From: Lewinellaceae bacterium
GTDB lineage: Bacteria > Bacteroidota > Bacteroidia > Chitinophagales > Saprospiraceae
Assembly (NCBI GenBank): GCA_020636275.1
Contig: JACJYD010000001.1
Span: forward strand, 434,001-498,000
DNA: 64,000 nucleotides
Direction of reading: 5' to 3'
Part shown: positions 16,960-26,560 of the stretch, one piece after another
How positions within the stretch are numbered: the stretch's first letter is position 1
Layout: each line of letters begins with the position of its first letter
The notes under the pieces: generated by a model
Told to the model about the DNA's origin: nothing
Databases searched by the model: none
What the model saw: the letters and a program-made list of their open reading frames with translations, nothing else
Translations under genes and position numbers: made by a program

Positions 16960-19900
16960 ATGGCGCGTTATTTACTACTCATCTTATCCTGTTGCCTGCT
17001 GGGTAGCACTGCCATAATAGCCCAAACCTCGCTTTACGGGAAAATCACAGAAAAAGAATCCGGAGATGTGGTTATTGGGGCTAACGTGGTGCTCAAGAAA
17101 AACGGCGTCTTCGAAACCGGTTCAGATACCGATTTCGATGGGAATTACAGTATTACCAATCTCGACCCCGGGACGTATGACGTCGAAGTCAGCTATGTGG
17201 GTTTCCCCACTCAGCGGATTACCGACGTGGTGATCGCTGCCGGTAAGGGTACCCGCCTCGATGTGGCCCTTGAAGCGGAAGGTATCGAGCTGAATACGGT
17301 CATCGTGACCGGGTATAAAGTACCCCTGATCGATAAGGACAATACCTCCACCGGGGGTTTTGTCACCGCAGAACAGATTCAGAAGCTGCCTTCAAAAAGC
17401 ATCAACGCCATTGTCGCCAACGTGGCCGGTACCAGTTCGGCAGACGAAGGAGATGATGTAACCATTAAGGGTTCCCGTTCGAATGCAACGGTTTATTTCC
17501 TCGATGGTATCCGGGTGAGCGGGAATCTCCCGCCGCAGACGGAGGTCGAACAGCTCCAGGTGATCACCGGCGGGGTGGAAGCCCAGTATGGTGACGTGAC
17601 CGGGGGGGTGATCTCCGTGACGACTAAAGGCCCGTCGCAGCGCTTTACGGGTGGGTTTGAGGTGGAAACCTCCGGCCTTCAGCTCGGCGACAAGTATGTG
17701 GGCCTGGACCCCTACGGCTACAACCTGCTCGTAGCAAACCTCAGCGGACCTATTGTTAAAAATTCCAAGGGCGAATCCATTCTGGGTTTCCGGATCTCGG
17801 GCCAGTATCTGGATCGCCTCGACGACGACCCCCCTGCCATTCCGGTTTACCGGGTGAAGGACGATGTGCTTGCCGAACTGGAGGCCAATCCGGTCCTGCT
17901 GGTTGGCAATAGCCTGGTCCCGGCAGCTGAGTTTCTGACTTCTGACGATGTGAATGAAATGTCTTATCAGCCTTATGAGCGCAACAACCGGATCGACCTG
18001 ACGGGGAAACTGGATGCTCGGCTGGCCAAAGGGCTCGATGTTTCCGTGACCGGAACCTATTACCAGATCGCCAATCAGTTCACCCCCAACGCCTGGGGAA
18101 CTGCCATGTGGAACGTATACAACAGCCACAACAACCCGACGGAGAACGACCTCCGCTACCGGGTGAATGTCCGTCTCCGCCACCGTTTAGGGACGGGAGG
18201 AGGAGCGACTGATGCCGATGCAGTCCGGAAAGGCGCCGGGATCCAGAATGCCTCCTACACCCTTCAGGCCGGTTTTGAGCGTCAGATATACGACCTGGCC
18301 GATCCGCGTCATCAGGATCGCTTTTTCGATTATGGCTACGTTGGTAAATTTGACTACGAATGGGTGAATGTGCTTGGCTCTCCGATCGATCCGTCGACCT
18401 GGAATTATCCCATTCCGCTGCAACACCGCGACTTCCGTCAGGTGTTTACCGGCTATACACCCGGCGATGTGAACCCTGTATTGGCTAATTACAATAACGT
18501 ACTTGAAGATATTACAGGTGTGGATGCCTTCGTGGCAGATAACGGCTTCATTTCTCAGCTGTACAGCAGGGTCTGGAACCTCCATGCTAACGTAGGGTCG
18601 GTATATAACCTCTACCGGAAACGCGACAATCAGACCCTGACCTTTACGGCCAATACCTCATTTGAGATCGTGCCGAAGTATTCCGATAAAGGTCGTCATA
18701 ACGTGCAGGTCGGCATCTGGTATGAGCAACGTACGCAGCGCGGCTACGACCTCAGTCCTACCTCCTTGTGGCAGATCGCCCGGCAGCAGGCTAACCGGAA
18801 CATCCTGGGGGTCGACACTGCCAACCAGGTGGGTGATACGCTCGTTCTGGGAACCTTACTTCCTATTTACGGAACCTTGACGACCGATCTGGAAGACCTG
18901 CTTTTCTATAAGAATGTACGGGATGCGATCGGTGTGTCGTCGCATGATTTTGTGAATGTAGACGGTCTTTCTCCGGATCAATTGTCACTGGACATGTTCT
19001 CCTCCCGGGAATTGACCGGTGAAAATATTCTCAACTATTGGGGTTACGATTACCTGGGCAACCAGATCGATGCTACCTTCGAAGACTTCTTTACTGCCAA
19101 AGACGCCAATGGGGTCCGGACCTTCCCGGTAGGCGCCTTTAGTCCGATCTATACTTCGGCCTGGATCCAGGACAAGTTTACTTATAAAGATATCATCTTC
19201 CGTGTGGGGCTTCGCGTCGACCGCTTTGACGCCAACACCAAGGTTTTGAAAGACCCATATGCCCTGTATGAGATCATGTCGGCAAAAGACTTCTACGACA
19301 ACTTTGGCGGCAATCGTCCGGCTTCGATCGGCGATGACTTCAAAGTTTACGTGGACAGCGACGGAAGCTCGGTCGTGAAGGCCTATCGCAACGGCGACCA
19401 ATGGTACTCGGTAAGTGGTACGGAAGTGAACAATCCCACCCAGATCTTTGGTGGGGAGCTGGTTTTCCCGCGTTATACCGTGGAAGATCCGAATATCCAG
19501 AGCCGAGATTTCGACCCCTCCATTTCCTTCCAGGACTACGAGCAACAGACGAATTTCATGCCGCGTCTGGCTTTCTCCTTCCCGATCTCGAACGACGCCA
19601 ACTTCTTTGCACACTACGATGTGCTGGTTCAGCGTCCGCCGTCCGATACCCTGGCTTCTCCGCTGGATTACTTCTATTTCCAGGAGCGCACGGGGGTTCG
19701 CAACAACCCGGCGCTGCGCCCGGAACGCACGATCGACTACGAAGTGGGTTTCCAACAGAAACTGTCTGCTTCCTCAGCCCTTAAGATCGCCGCTTACTAC
19801 AAGGAACTGCGCGATATGATCCAGCGCCGGACCTTCCTCTACGTGGCAGCGCCGATCAACCAATACGACACTTATGACAACCTCGACTTTGGTACTGTAA

Positions 19901-20595
19901 AAGGCTTTACTTTCCAATACGACCTGCGCCGCACGGGCAATATTTCGCTGCAAGCCGCTTATACCCTGCAGTTTGCCGATGGTACCGGTTCCGATGCCAA
20001 CTCTTCGGGCAATCTTTCCAGCCGCGGTATTCAGCGCGTGTTGTACCCCTTGAACTTCGACGAACGCCATCGCTTCAACCTGTCGCTTGACTATCGCTAC
20101 GGCAGTGGAAAACGCTACACCGGTCCGCGGGTCTTTGGTTTCGATCTGTTGGCCAACACGGGTCTGAACATGCAGGCGATCGCCGTTTCGGGCCGTCCGT
20201 ATACCGCTAAACTGGTCCCGGTTCAGTTCGATGGTCAAGGCACGGTGGGTTCCATCAACGGTGCGCGTCTGCCTTGGAACTTTACGATCAACGCCCGCGT
20301 CGACCGCGATATCTACCTGACGAGCCCGGACGCAGCCCGACCGCTGATGGTCAACGTCTATTTCCGTGTGTCGAACCTGCTCAACCGCAAGAATATCATC
20401 AATGTGTATTCGGCAACGGGTTCGCCTTCCGACGATGGATACCTGGCTTCATCCAAAGGATTAGATGCGCTGGATGCAACCCTTTCTACCGGACGGACGG
20501 ATGCCTATTTGGCTTCCTACCAGTGGCGGATGTTGAACCCCAACTTCTACAGCTTGCCGCGCCGGATGTATTTGGGTTTAATCTTTAATTTCTGA
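16960..20595 (+). CDS. TonB-dependent receptor with carboxypeptidase-like N-terminal domain
   Basis: Outer-membrane active transporter of 1211 residues. A signal peptide (about 1-21) is followed by a CarboxypepD_reg-like/SusC-type beta domain (LYGKITEKESGDVVIGANVV), a plug domain (TVIVTGYKVPLID, then TIKGSRSNATVYFLDGIRVS near residue 180) and a long 22-strand barrel ending in a terminal Phe (YLGLIFNF). No SusD partner is adjacent, so it is not an ordinary glycan SusCD pair. The next gene starts 30 bp downstream, forming an operon with a large secreted protein and a PorV-like protein. The substrate is unknown. Confidence 0.92.
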   Translation: MARYLLLILSCCLLGSTAIIAQTSLYGKITEKESGDVVIGANVVLKKNGVFETGSDTDFDGNYSITNLDPGTYDVEVSYVGFPTQRITDVVIAAGKGTRLDVALEAEGIELNTVIVTGYKVPLIDKDNTSTGGFVTAEQIQKLPSKSINAIVANVAGTSSADEGDDVTIKGSRSNATVYFLDGIRVSGNLPPQTEVEQLQVITGGVEAQYGDVTGGVISVTTKGPSQRFTGGFEVETSGLQLGDKYVGLDPYGYNLLVANLSGPIVKNSKGESILGFRISGQYLDRLDDDPPAIPVYRVKDDVLAELEANPVLLVGNSLVPAAEFLTSDDVNEMSYQPYERNNRIDLTGKLDARLAKGLDVSVTGTYYQIANQFTPNAWGTAMWNVYNSHNNPTENDLRYRVNVRLRHRLGTGGGATDADAVRKGAGIQNASYTLQAGFERQIYDLADPRHQDRFFDYGYVGKFDYEWVNVLGSPIDPSTWNYPIPLQHRDFRQVFTGYTPGDVNPVLANYNNVLEDITGVDAFVADNGFISQLYSRVWNLHANVGSVYNLYRKRDNQTLTFTANTSFEIVPKYSDKGRHNVQVGIWYEQRTQRGYDLSPTSLWQIARQQANRNILGVDTANQVGDTLVLGTLLPIYGTLTTDLEDLLFYKNVRDAIGVSSHDFVNVDGLSPDQLSLDMFSSRELTGENILNYWGYDYLGNQIDATFEDFFTAKDANGVRTFPVGAFSPIYTSAWIQDKFTYKDIIFRVGLRVDRFDANTKVLKDPYALYEIMSAKDFYDNFGGNRPASIGDDFKVYVDSDGSSVVKAYRNGDQWYSVSGTEVNNPTQIFGGELVFPRYTVEDPNIQSRDFDPSISFQDYEQQTNFMPRLAFSFPISNDANFFAHYDVLVQRPPSDTLASPLDYFYFQERTGVRNNPALRPERTIDYEVGFQQKLSASSALKIAAYYKELRDMIQRRTFLYVAAPINQYDTYDNLDFGTVKGFTFQYDLRRTGNISLQAAYTLQFADGTGSDANSSGNLSSRGIQRVLYPLNFDERHRFNLSLDYRYGSGKRYTGPRVFGFDLLANTGLNMQAIAVSGRPYTAKLVPVQFDGQGTVGSINGARLPWNFTINARVDRDIYLTSPDAARPLMVNVYFRVSNLLNRKNIINVYSATGSPSDDGYLASSKGLDALDATLSTGRTDAYLASYQWRMLNPNFYSLPRRMYLGLIFNF

Positions 20596-20625
20596 TCACA
20601 TCTCTAACTGACAAAAATATTAACT

Positions 20626-23600
20626 ATGCGATTCATAAAATATTGGTTACTCACTACTGTGTGCCTGTTGTGGCTGCTTCCTGCGGAAGCCCACATCAAT
20701 CCACAGTTGCAGGGAAAATCCAAGCCTGTTTCGACGAACTCGAACGTCTCCTTCCGGGAAGACTGTACGACGCCGAAGAATCAGATCGACCAGGGCTTGA
20801 ACCGCCTCACCGGAGGTAAGGTCAATAACGTCCGCGCTCGTCTGCGCACAGGGGGTGACCCTTGGTGGGACGGGAACGACGGAAAATACATCGTTCCGCA
20901 CGTCGATCCGGGAGAACCGGAAGTATCCTCCATCTTCGCCGGGGGCGTTTGGCTCGGCGGTGTCGACCCGGGTGGAAACCTGAAGGTCGCTTGCCAGACC
21001 TACGGTAACCCCTCCGGTAATACCGACTGGTGGACCGGCCCGCTGAATCCTTCCGATGGAACGACCGAAAAGGATATCTGTGAAAAGTGGGACCGTTTCT
21101 TTGAAGTCTATGCAACGGAGATCGACGAGCATTTGCGTCTCTATAACGAGAGCGTAGTTACGGGAACGGCTTACGACCCGGCCCTCATCCCCAAAGGGGT
21201 AAAAGGCTGGCCGGCAAAAGGGAATGAGTTTTTCTTCGAGATCAATGAATTCGACCTTCCGAATACGACCCAGGGTCTGGCCGGTTTCTTCGACCGGGAT
21301 GGCGACACCAACTACGAGCCCCTGGATGGCGACTACCCGGTGATCGAGATCCGTGGGTGCGAAGCGCCCAACTATCCCGACCAGATGATCTTCTGGATCT
21401 ATAACGACAACGGCGGTATCCACGGCGAAACCCAGGGGAACTCGCTCAACATGGAAGTGCAGGTCCAGGCCTTTAACTACGGTACCAATGACGAGGTCAA
21501 CGATATGACCTTTCAGCGTTACAAACTGATCAACCGGGGTGTTGAACCACTCGACTCCACTTTCTTTGCTATGTGGGTGGACGCCGACCTGGGTTGCTTC
21601 ATCGACGACTACGTCGGTTGCGATGTGGACCGTAGCCTCGCTTATACTTACAATGCCGACGCAGCAGACGGCGATCCGGGGACGACCTGCCAGAGCGGTG
21701 TAGCGACCTATGGCGTCGATATTCCGATCATCGGGATCGACTACTTCCGCGGCCCGCGTGGACCGGTCAAGGACAGTTTGGGAAATACTATGCAAAATTG
21801 GAATGGCACGCAGGATTCGCTGGTCGAATTGGGGATGTCTTCCTTTACCTATTATAACAACGGCGGCTACAATAACCCGCCTCCGGGTACGACCGACCCC
21901 AACATCGCTATCGAGTTTTACCGCTACCTGACGGGTTCGTGGCGCGATGGCTCGCCGTTCACCTTTGGCGACGATGCCTACCAGGATGGCGACCCCATCA
22001 ACTACGCGTTCGTCGATCCGCCCAACAAATCCGACGGTTGGTCGATGTGTACTGCGGGTCTTCCCGAATACGACCGCCGGACGATCCAGGCTTCAGGTCC
22101 CTTCACCTTGCTTTCGGGCGCTGTGAACGAACTGATCATCGGGGCTGTTTGGGTGCCGGACCTGGTCTACCCCTGTCCGAACATCACGCGTTTGTTCGTC
22201 GCGGATGACCTGGCCCAGAACCTGTTCGACAACTGTTTCGAGATCACCGATGGTCCGGATGCTCCGGATGTGGATTTCATCGAATTGGATCGCAAGATCA
22301 TCGCGGTATTTACCAACGATACGCTTTCTTCCAACAACGCATTTGAAGGTTACGAAGAACTCGACCTGCTGGCTCCGGAAATCCCGGACATCGATACGAC
22401 CTATAATTTTGAAGGGTATATTCTTTATCAATTGGCCGACCAGTCGGTGAACCGGGCTGATTACTCAAACCCGGAAAAAGCGCGGATCGTCGCCAATGTG
22501 GATATCAAGAACGGTATTGCCGAGATCTTCAACTGGACCTCCGTGCCCGATCCGGGCAATAGCGAAGGTTCTGTATGGTATCCGGTATCCCAGGTCGTCG
22601 GCCTGGATAAGGGGATCCGCCACACCTTTGAGATCAAGACCGACTTGTTTGCAACCAGCGACAACCGCCTGGTGAACCACAAGAAATACTACTACTCTGC
22701 AGTGGCATATGCCTACAACAACTGGGCGCAATTCCAGCCGGATTCCATTTTTGGCCAGAAACGTCCCTACCTGGAAGGCCGCCGGAATATCAAGACCTAT
22801 ACGGCTATTCCTCGTCCGATCGTAGACCGCCAGTTGAACGGTGATTACGGAGACGGCCCCATCGTCACCCGCCTGGACGGCGTCGGTGTAGGCGGAAACT
22901 TCCTGGATATTTCCGATGCTACCCGTCAGGCCATCCTGGATGGATCGTTCGACGGCAGCATCACCTACCAGAGTGGTCGCGGCCCGATCAATGTACGCGT
23001 GTACAACCCGCTGGAAGTGGTCAACGGAGAGTTTCTGCTTACGTTTACCGATGAAAATACCGCCAATAACAAACTGGATAACAATGTCCGCTGGGAACTG
23101 CGCAACCTCACTGATCCTTCTCAGGGCGTCATTTATTCGGACACCGATCTCAGTGCGCTTAATGAGCAGATCATTGCGCAATACGGGTTTACCATCACGC
23201 TGGGCCAGACAGCCGATGTAGGCGGTCTCGCCGACGATCTGAATGGAGTGATCGGCTACGAGGAAGTTTACTCGGATATTACCAAGCCCTCCTGGTTTAC
23301 CGGTATCCCGGATGGTTTCGGAGGCGGAACAGTTACGACCAACCTCACGGATTACGTTGCTACGGCGGTTGGGCAGCCCGATAATCATTTGGACCCGACA
23401 CAGGCGCTCAGCCACATTGGTCCGGGCTATTTCGTACCCTTCCAGATGGCCGACCACCGTGCCCGGCCGGGCAATGAATACGTTACTCCGGGCTGGTACA
23501 ACCCCCTCGGTAACCAATACAAGCCGAACGGCGCACTGGCCATGACCAATAACGTCGACATTGTGTTCACGCCGGATAAGAGCTTGTGGAGCCGCTGCGT

Positions 23601-24687
23601 GGTCGTGGAAACCGCTTCCCGGATCTACACCAACGAACTCAGCCTTCCGACTGTTGGAAATGCCCTCCAGTTCTGGCTGCGCAAACAACCTTCTGTGGGC
23701 AAGTACGATACAGATGGCGACGGTGTGGCCGATCTGGACAATGCAGTTGACAGCGACGGACTTCCCCGTTTTGGTATGGGATGGTTCCCGGGTTATGCCA
23801 TCGACGTGGAAACCGGGAAACGCCTCAATATTTTCTTTGGGGAAAACTCGGTATACGACTGCAGTATTTTCTGCGACGCTTATGAAAATGGAAGAACTAC
23901 CGCTACCGACCTGATGTTCAACCCGAGCTCTCAGTTCTTCCTGGAAACCAATACCCTGACCACGATCTATAACATCATCGGTGGCGGGCAGCATTTTATC
24001 TATGTTTCCAACACCCCATACGATGGCTGTGAGAGCATCTACAAGCGGTTGAAGAAACAGCCTACCAGTACCATCGACCTCCTCAACGTGTTGTTGAACA
24101 TAACCTGGACCGGATGGCCGCTTATGATCCCGGGTACGGAAATGGACCCGCTCGGCAGTGGTGAGCAAGGATTGATCCCGAATGGGTTGACGATCAAGCT
24201 GCGTGTGGACAATCCCTATGAAGTGGCTCAAGGTACCGGCGAGAACAACGGGTATAACGCCTATCGCTTCGTCTTTGACGGGACAGCCGCTACCGCGCTG
24301 ACGCCGGATGGGGTAGAATCTGCCCTCGATATGATCAATGTAGTGCCGAACCCGTACTACGCGTTCTCCGCATACGAGATCGATCAATTTAACACGACGG
24401 TGAAGATCACAAACCTGCCGGCGAAGTGCGTGGTGACGATCTACTCTCTCGACGGCAAGTTTATCCGCCAGTACAACCGGGATGAGGTAGGCGTCATACC
24501 TTCCGGGGTGAACCGGGGCGTACAACAGGCGCAGTATGCACCCGATGTTGAATGGGATCTGAAGAACAGTAAGGGTATTCCCATCGCAGCAGGTGTTTAC
24601 CTGATCCACATCGATGCAGGCGACCTGGGTGAGCGGGTGATCAAATGGTTTGGTTCCAACCGCCAGTTCGACCCATCAGGTCTGTAA
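20626..24687 (+). CDS. Very large secreted protein with a T9SS-like C-terminal domain
   Basis: A 1353-residue exported protein with a signal peptide (about 1-22). I recognise the family only as an uncharacterised type seen in Bacteroidota and Ignavibacteria: the core includes WVDADLGCFIDDYVGCDVDR and a preceding region rich in Trp, Asp and Gly. Two acidic, calcium-binding-like segments are visible: FDRDGDTNYEPLDGDYP near residue 222 and DTDGDGVADLDNAVDSDG near residue 1028, the latter like a thrombospondin type 3 repeat. From about residue 1238 (VVPNPYYAF...GVYLIHIDAG) there is a fold like a T9SS sorting or FlgD-like domain. It sits between the TonB receptor and the PorV-like gene. Its function is unknown. 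Confidence 0.85.
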   Translation: MRFIKYWLLTTVCLLWLLPAEAHINPQLQGKSKPVSTNSNVSFREDCTTPKNQIDQGLNRLTGGKVNNVRARLRTGGDPWWDGNDGKYIVPHVDPGEPEVSSIFAGGVWLGGVDPGGNLKVACQTYGNPSGNTDWWTGPLNPSDGTTEKDICEKWDRFFEVYATEIDEHLRLYNESVVTGTAYDPALIPKGVKGWPAKGNEFFFEINEFDLPNTTQGLAGFFDRDGDTNYEPLDGDYPVIEIRGCEAPNYPDQMIFWIYNDNGGIHGETQGNSLNMEVQVQAFNYGTNDEVNDMTFQRYKLINRGVEPLDSTFFAMWVDADLGCFIDDYVGCDVDRSLAYTYNADAADGDPGTTCQSGVATYGVDIPIIGIDYFRGPRGPVKDSLGNTMQNWNGTQDSLVELGMSSFTYYNNGGYNNPPPGTTDPNIAIEFYRYLTGSWRDGSPFTFGDDAYQDGDPINYAFVDPPNKSDGWSMCTAGLPEYDRRTIQASGPFTLLSGAVNELIIGAVWVPDLVYPCPNITRLFVADDLAQNLFDNCFEITDGPDAPDVDFIELDRKIIAVFTNDTLSSNNAFEGYEELDLLAPEIPDIDTTYNFEGYILYQLADQSVNRADYSNPEKARIVANVDIKNGIAEIFNWTSVPDPGNSEGSVWYPVSQVVGLDKGIRHTFEIKTDLFATSDNRLVNHKKYYYSAVAYAYNNWAQFQPDSIFGQKRPYLEGRRNIKTYTAIPRPIVDRQLNGDYGDGPIVTRLDGVGVGGNFLDISDATRQAILDGSFDGSITYQSGRGPINVRVYNPLEVVNGEFLLTFTDENTANNKLDNNVRWELRNLTDPSQGVIYSDTDLSALNEQIIAQYGFTITLGQTADVGGLADDLNGVIGYEEVYSDITKPSWFTGIPDGFGGGTVTTNLTDYVATAVGQPDNHLDPTQALSHIGPGYFVPFQMADHRARPGNEYVTPGWYNPLGNQYKPNGALAMTNNVDIVFTPDKSLWSRCVVVETASRIYTNELSLPTVGNALQFWLRKQPSVGKYDTDGDGVADLDNAVDSDGLPRFGMGWFPGYAIDVETGKRLNIFFGENSVYDCSIFCDAYENGRTTATDLMFNPSSQFFLETNTLTTIYNIIGGGQHFIYVSNTPYDGCESIYKRLKKQPTSTIDLLNVLLNITWTGWPLMIPGTEMDPLGSGEQGLIPNGLTIKLRVDNPYEVAQGTGENNGYNAYRFVFDGTAATALTPDGVESALDMINVVPNPYYAFSAYEIDQFNTTVKITNLPAKCVVTIYSLDGKFIRQYNRDEVGVIPSGVNRGVQQAQYAPDVEWDLKNSKGIPIAAGVYLIHIDAGDLGERVIKWFGSNRQFDPSGL

Positions 24688-24697
24688 ATTGTAGTTT

Positions 24698-24730
24698 CCC
24701 GGATGGCAGCATTTCCTGTTGCCATCCGGG
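24698..24730 (+). other. Intergenic hairpin between the secreted protein and PorV-like genes
   Basis: CCCGGATGGCA (24698-24708) and TGCCATCCGGG (24720-24730) form an 11-bp perfect stem with an 11-nt loop. No U-tract follows, so full termination is not expected. It may protect or process the mRNA, or set different expression of the two flanking genes. Confidence 0.6.
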
Positions 24731-24763
24731 GCTTCACATTCATTTAAATAGAAATCATTGCAT

Positions 24764-25828
24764 ATGACCCGCATACTATACATCTTAATAATTGGGTTCC
24801 TTCTGACTGCTCCGGTTGCGCATGTAAATGCCGGTAACCCGGACCGCCAGGGGGAAGGGGGCGCCCCGCAGTTGCTGATGAACCCCTGGGCACGCAGTGC
24901 CGGCTTGCACTCCATGACCACATCAAACGTCTTTGGGGTGGAAGCCATGCGCATAAATATCGCCGGATTGGGACGGATCAACAAGACCCAATTCCAGGCG
25001 TCTCACGGCATTTACCTCCAGGGTACCGGCGTCCGGATGAGCGCCTTTGGGTTTGCCCAGCGACTGGGCAAAGGTGGCGCCCTGGGCATAAGTATCATGG
25101 CGCTCGACTTTGGGGATATTCCCGTAACGACCACCGAACAACCGGAAGGTACGGGAGCTACGTTCTCTCCCCGCTTCTTTAATATCGGACTGGGGTATTC
25201 CTATACCTTTGAGAACCGCATCTCGGTTGGTGTCCTTTTCCGTTCCATCAGCGAATCGATCGCCGACCTTTCGGGCTCGGCCTTTTCGATCGATGCCGGC
25301 GTTCAATACGTTACCGGGGAACATGACAACTTCAAATTTGGAATTTCCCTGCGCAATATCGGTGGCCGGATGCATTACTCCGGTGAAGGCCTTTCCTTCA
25401 ACGCAGCTATTCCGCTCGGTTCAGGTACCTACGACCTGGCCTCCAACCGCCGTCCGGCCAGTTTCGAATTGCCTTCCATGCTGAACCTCGGCATTTCCTA
25501 CGATATCCTCTTCGGAACGAAGGGACGCCTGACCGTTTTGGGCAATTTCACCTCCAATGCCTTTTCTCAGGACCAAATCGGCGGTGGACTCGAATTCGCG
25601 TTCAATGAAATGCTGATGCTCCGCGGCGGGTACAAACTCGACTTCGGCGCTACGTCTCAGGATACGCCTGCCAATTCGCTTTATTCCGGGCCTTGCGCAG
25701 GGGTGACTCTCGACGTGCCCGTACGAAAAGACGAGCCCAACGGGACCCGTTTCGGCATTGACTATGCTTATCGCGCCGCCAATATTTTTGGTGGAACGCA
25801 CAATATTACGATTCGTCTGAACCTTTAA
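24764..25828 (+). CDS. PorV/PorQ family outer-membrane beta-barrel protein
   Basis: A 354-residue protein with a signal peptide (about 1-22) and the repeated amphipathic strands of the PorV/PorQ family (UPF0164-like). Its N-terminal region includes NPWARSAGLHSMTTSNVFGVEAMRINIAGL, the family hallmark, and the last strand ends THNITIRLNL. PorV acts as the shuttle that carries T9SS cargo to the attachment complex. Being third in an operon with a large cargo-like protein suggests a dedicated paralogue (inference). The ATG at 24764 is preferred to a TTG at 24758. A strong terminator follows. Confidence 0.85.
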   Translation: MTRILYILIIGFLLTAPVAHVNAGNPDRQGEGGAPQLLMNPWARSAGLHSMTTSNVFGVEAMRINIAGLGRINKTQFQASHGIYLQGTGVRMSAFGFAQRLGKGGALGISIMALDFGDIPVTTTEQPEGTGATFSPRFFNIGLGYSYTFENRISVGVLFRSISESIADLSGSAFSIDAGVQYVTGEHDNFKFGISLRNIGGRMHYSGEGLSFNAAIPLGSGTYDLASNRRPASFELPSMLNLGISYDILFGTKGRLTVLGNFTSNAFSQDQIGGGLEFAFNEMLMLRGGYKLDFGATSQDTPANSLYSGPCAGVTLDVPVRKDEPNGTRFGIDYAYRAANIFGGTHNITIRLNL

Positions 25829-25852
25829 TGTCCAGCCAGAGGCTGGCCTTCA

Positions 25853-25890
25853 AAGGCCCCGGCAAGGTCTTACCTCGCCGGGGCCTTTTC
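25853..25890 (+). terminator. Rho-independent terminator of the receptor/PorV-like operon
   Basis: An 11-bp stem, AAGGCCCCGGC (25853-25863) with GCCGGGGCCTT (25877-25887), contains an inner AGGT/ACCT pairing and is followed by TTTT. It closes the operon 24 bp after the PorV-like stop codon. Confidence 0.88.
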
Positions 25891-25916
25891 CGATAATTCA
25901 AAAATTTGTATATTTG
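25887..25916 (+). promoter_or_regulatory. Predicted greA promoter
   Basis: TATATTTG at 25909-25916 is a perfect TAnnTTTG element. The best -33 candidate is TTTC within 25887-25890. Initiation near 25923 would give a leader of about 126 nt before greA at 26049. Confidence 0.5.
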
Positions 25917-26048
25917 AATCCGGAAACGTTTTCACCGCGGGGTGGAGGCGTTTTTGGTTTTTATAAATAACCTCAGTTGCGACGGGCATCCTGGAAGTCA
26001 AATGTTCCGGATGCATTTGTCTCAATGCGATTTAAATAACACTTGATT

Positions 26049-26525
26049 ATGGCAGCACATACCTATCTAACGCAGGAAGGTTTTGACCGGCTTAAAAATG
26101 AACTGGAGGAAATGAAAACTACCGGCCGACAGGAAGTGGCCCGGGCGATCGCAGAAGCACGGGAAAAAGGCGACCTTTCGGAAAATGCGGAATACGACGC
26201 TGCAAAAGATGCACAAGGACTTCTGGAAATGCGCATTAATGACCTGGAGAAAATGCTCGCCAATTCCCGCATTCTCGACGAAAGCCAGATGGATAGCTCC
26301 GAAGTTCGCCTTTTGACCAACGTGACCATCAAGAATAAAAACTCAGGCAAGCAAATGACCTATAAATTGGTCTCCGAGTCGGAAGCCGATCTGAAAACGA
26401 ACCGGATCTCCATCGATTCTCCAATGGGAAAAGGACTGCTCGGCAAGAAAGTTGGCGAGCTCGCAGCTATTCACACGCCTCGTGGACTGCTTCAATTTGA
26501 AGTCGTCAACATTTCCGTCGGGTAA
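26049..26525 (+). CDS. greA: Transcription elongation factor GreA
   Basis: Rescues backtracked RNA polymerase by stimulating transcript cleavage. The 158 residues show the N-terminal antiparallel coiled coil (LTQEGFDRLKNELEEMK) with the conserved acidic tip EAREKGDLSENAEYDAAKD, and the FKBP-like C-terminal domain containing SIDSPMGKGLLGKKVGE. The ATG at 26049 gives the standard start; a TTG 6 bp upstream is unlikely. Confidence 0.96.
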   Translation: MAAHTYLTQEGFDRLKNELEEMKTTGRQEVARAIAEAREKGDLSENAEYDAAKDAQGLLEMRINDLEKMLANSRILDESQMDSSEVRLLTNVTIKNKNSGKQMTYKLVSESEADLKTNRISIDSPMGKGLLGKKVGELAAIHTPRGLLQFEVVNISVG

Positions 26526-26560
26526 AACTTCGTTATCTTTAGGAAACCAAAACCTTCCAC

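Noticed and set aside
22465..24609. Long open frame (714 codons) on the minus strand opposite the giant secreted protein gene
   Set aside because: Its product is low-complexity in character, lacks any recognisable motif, and the plus-strand gene has a signal peptide, family motifs and operon context. It is a shadow of biased codon use.
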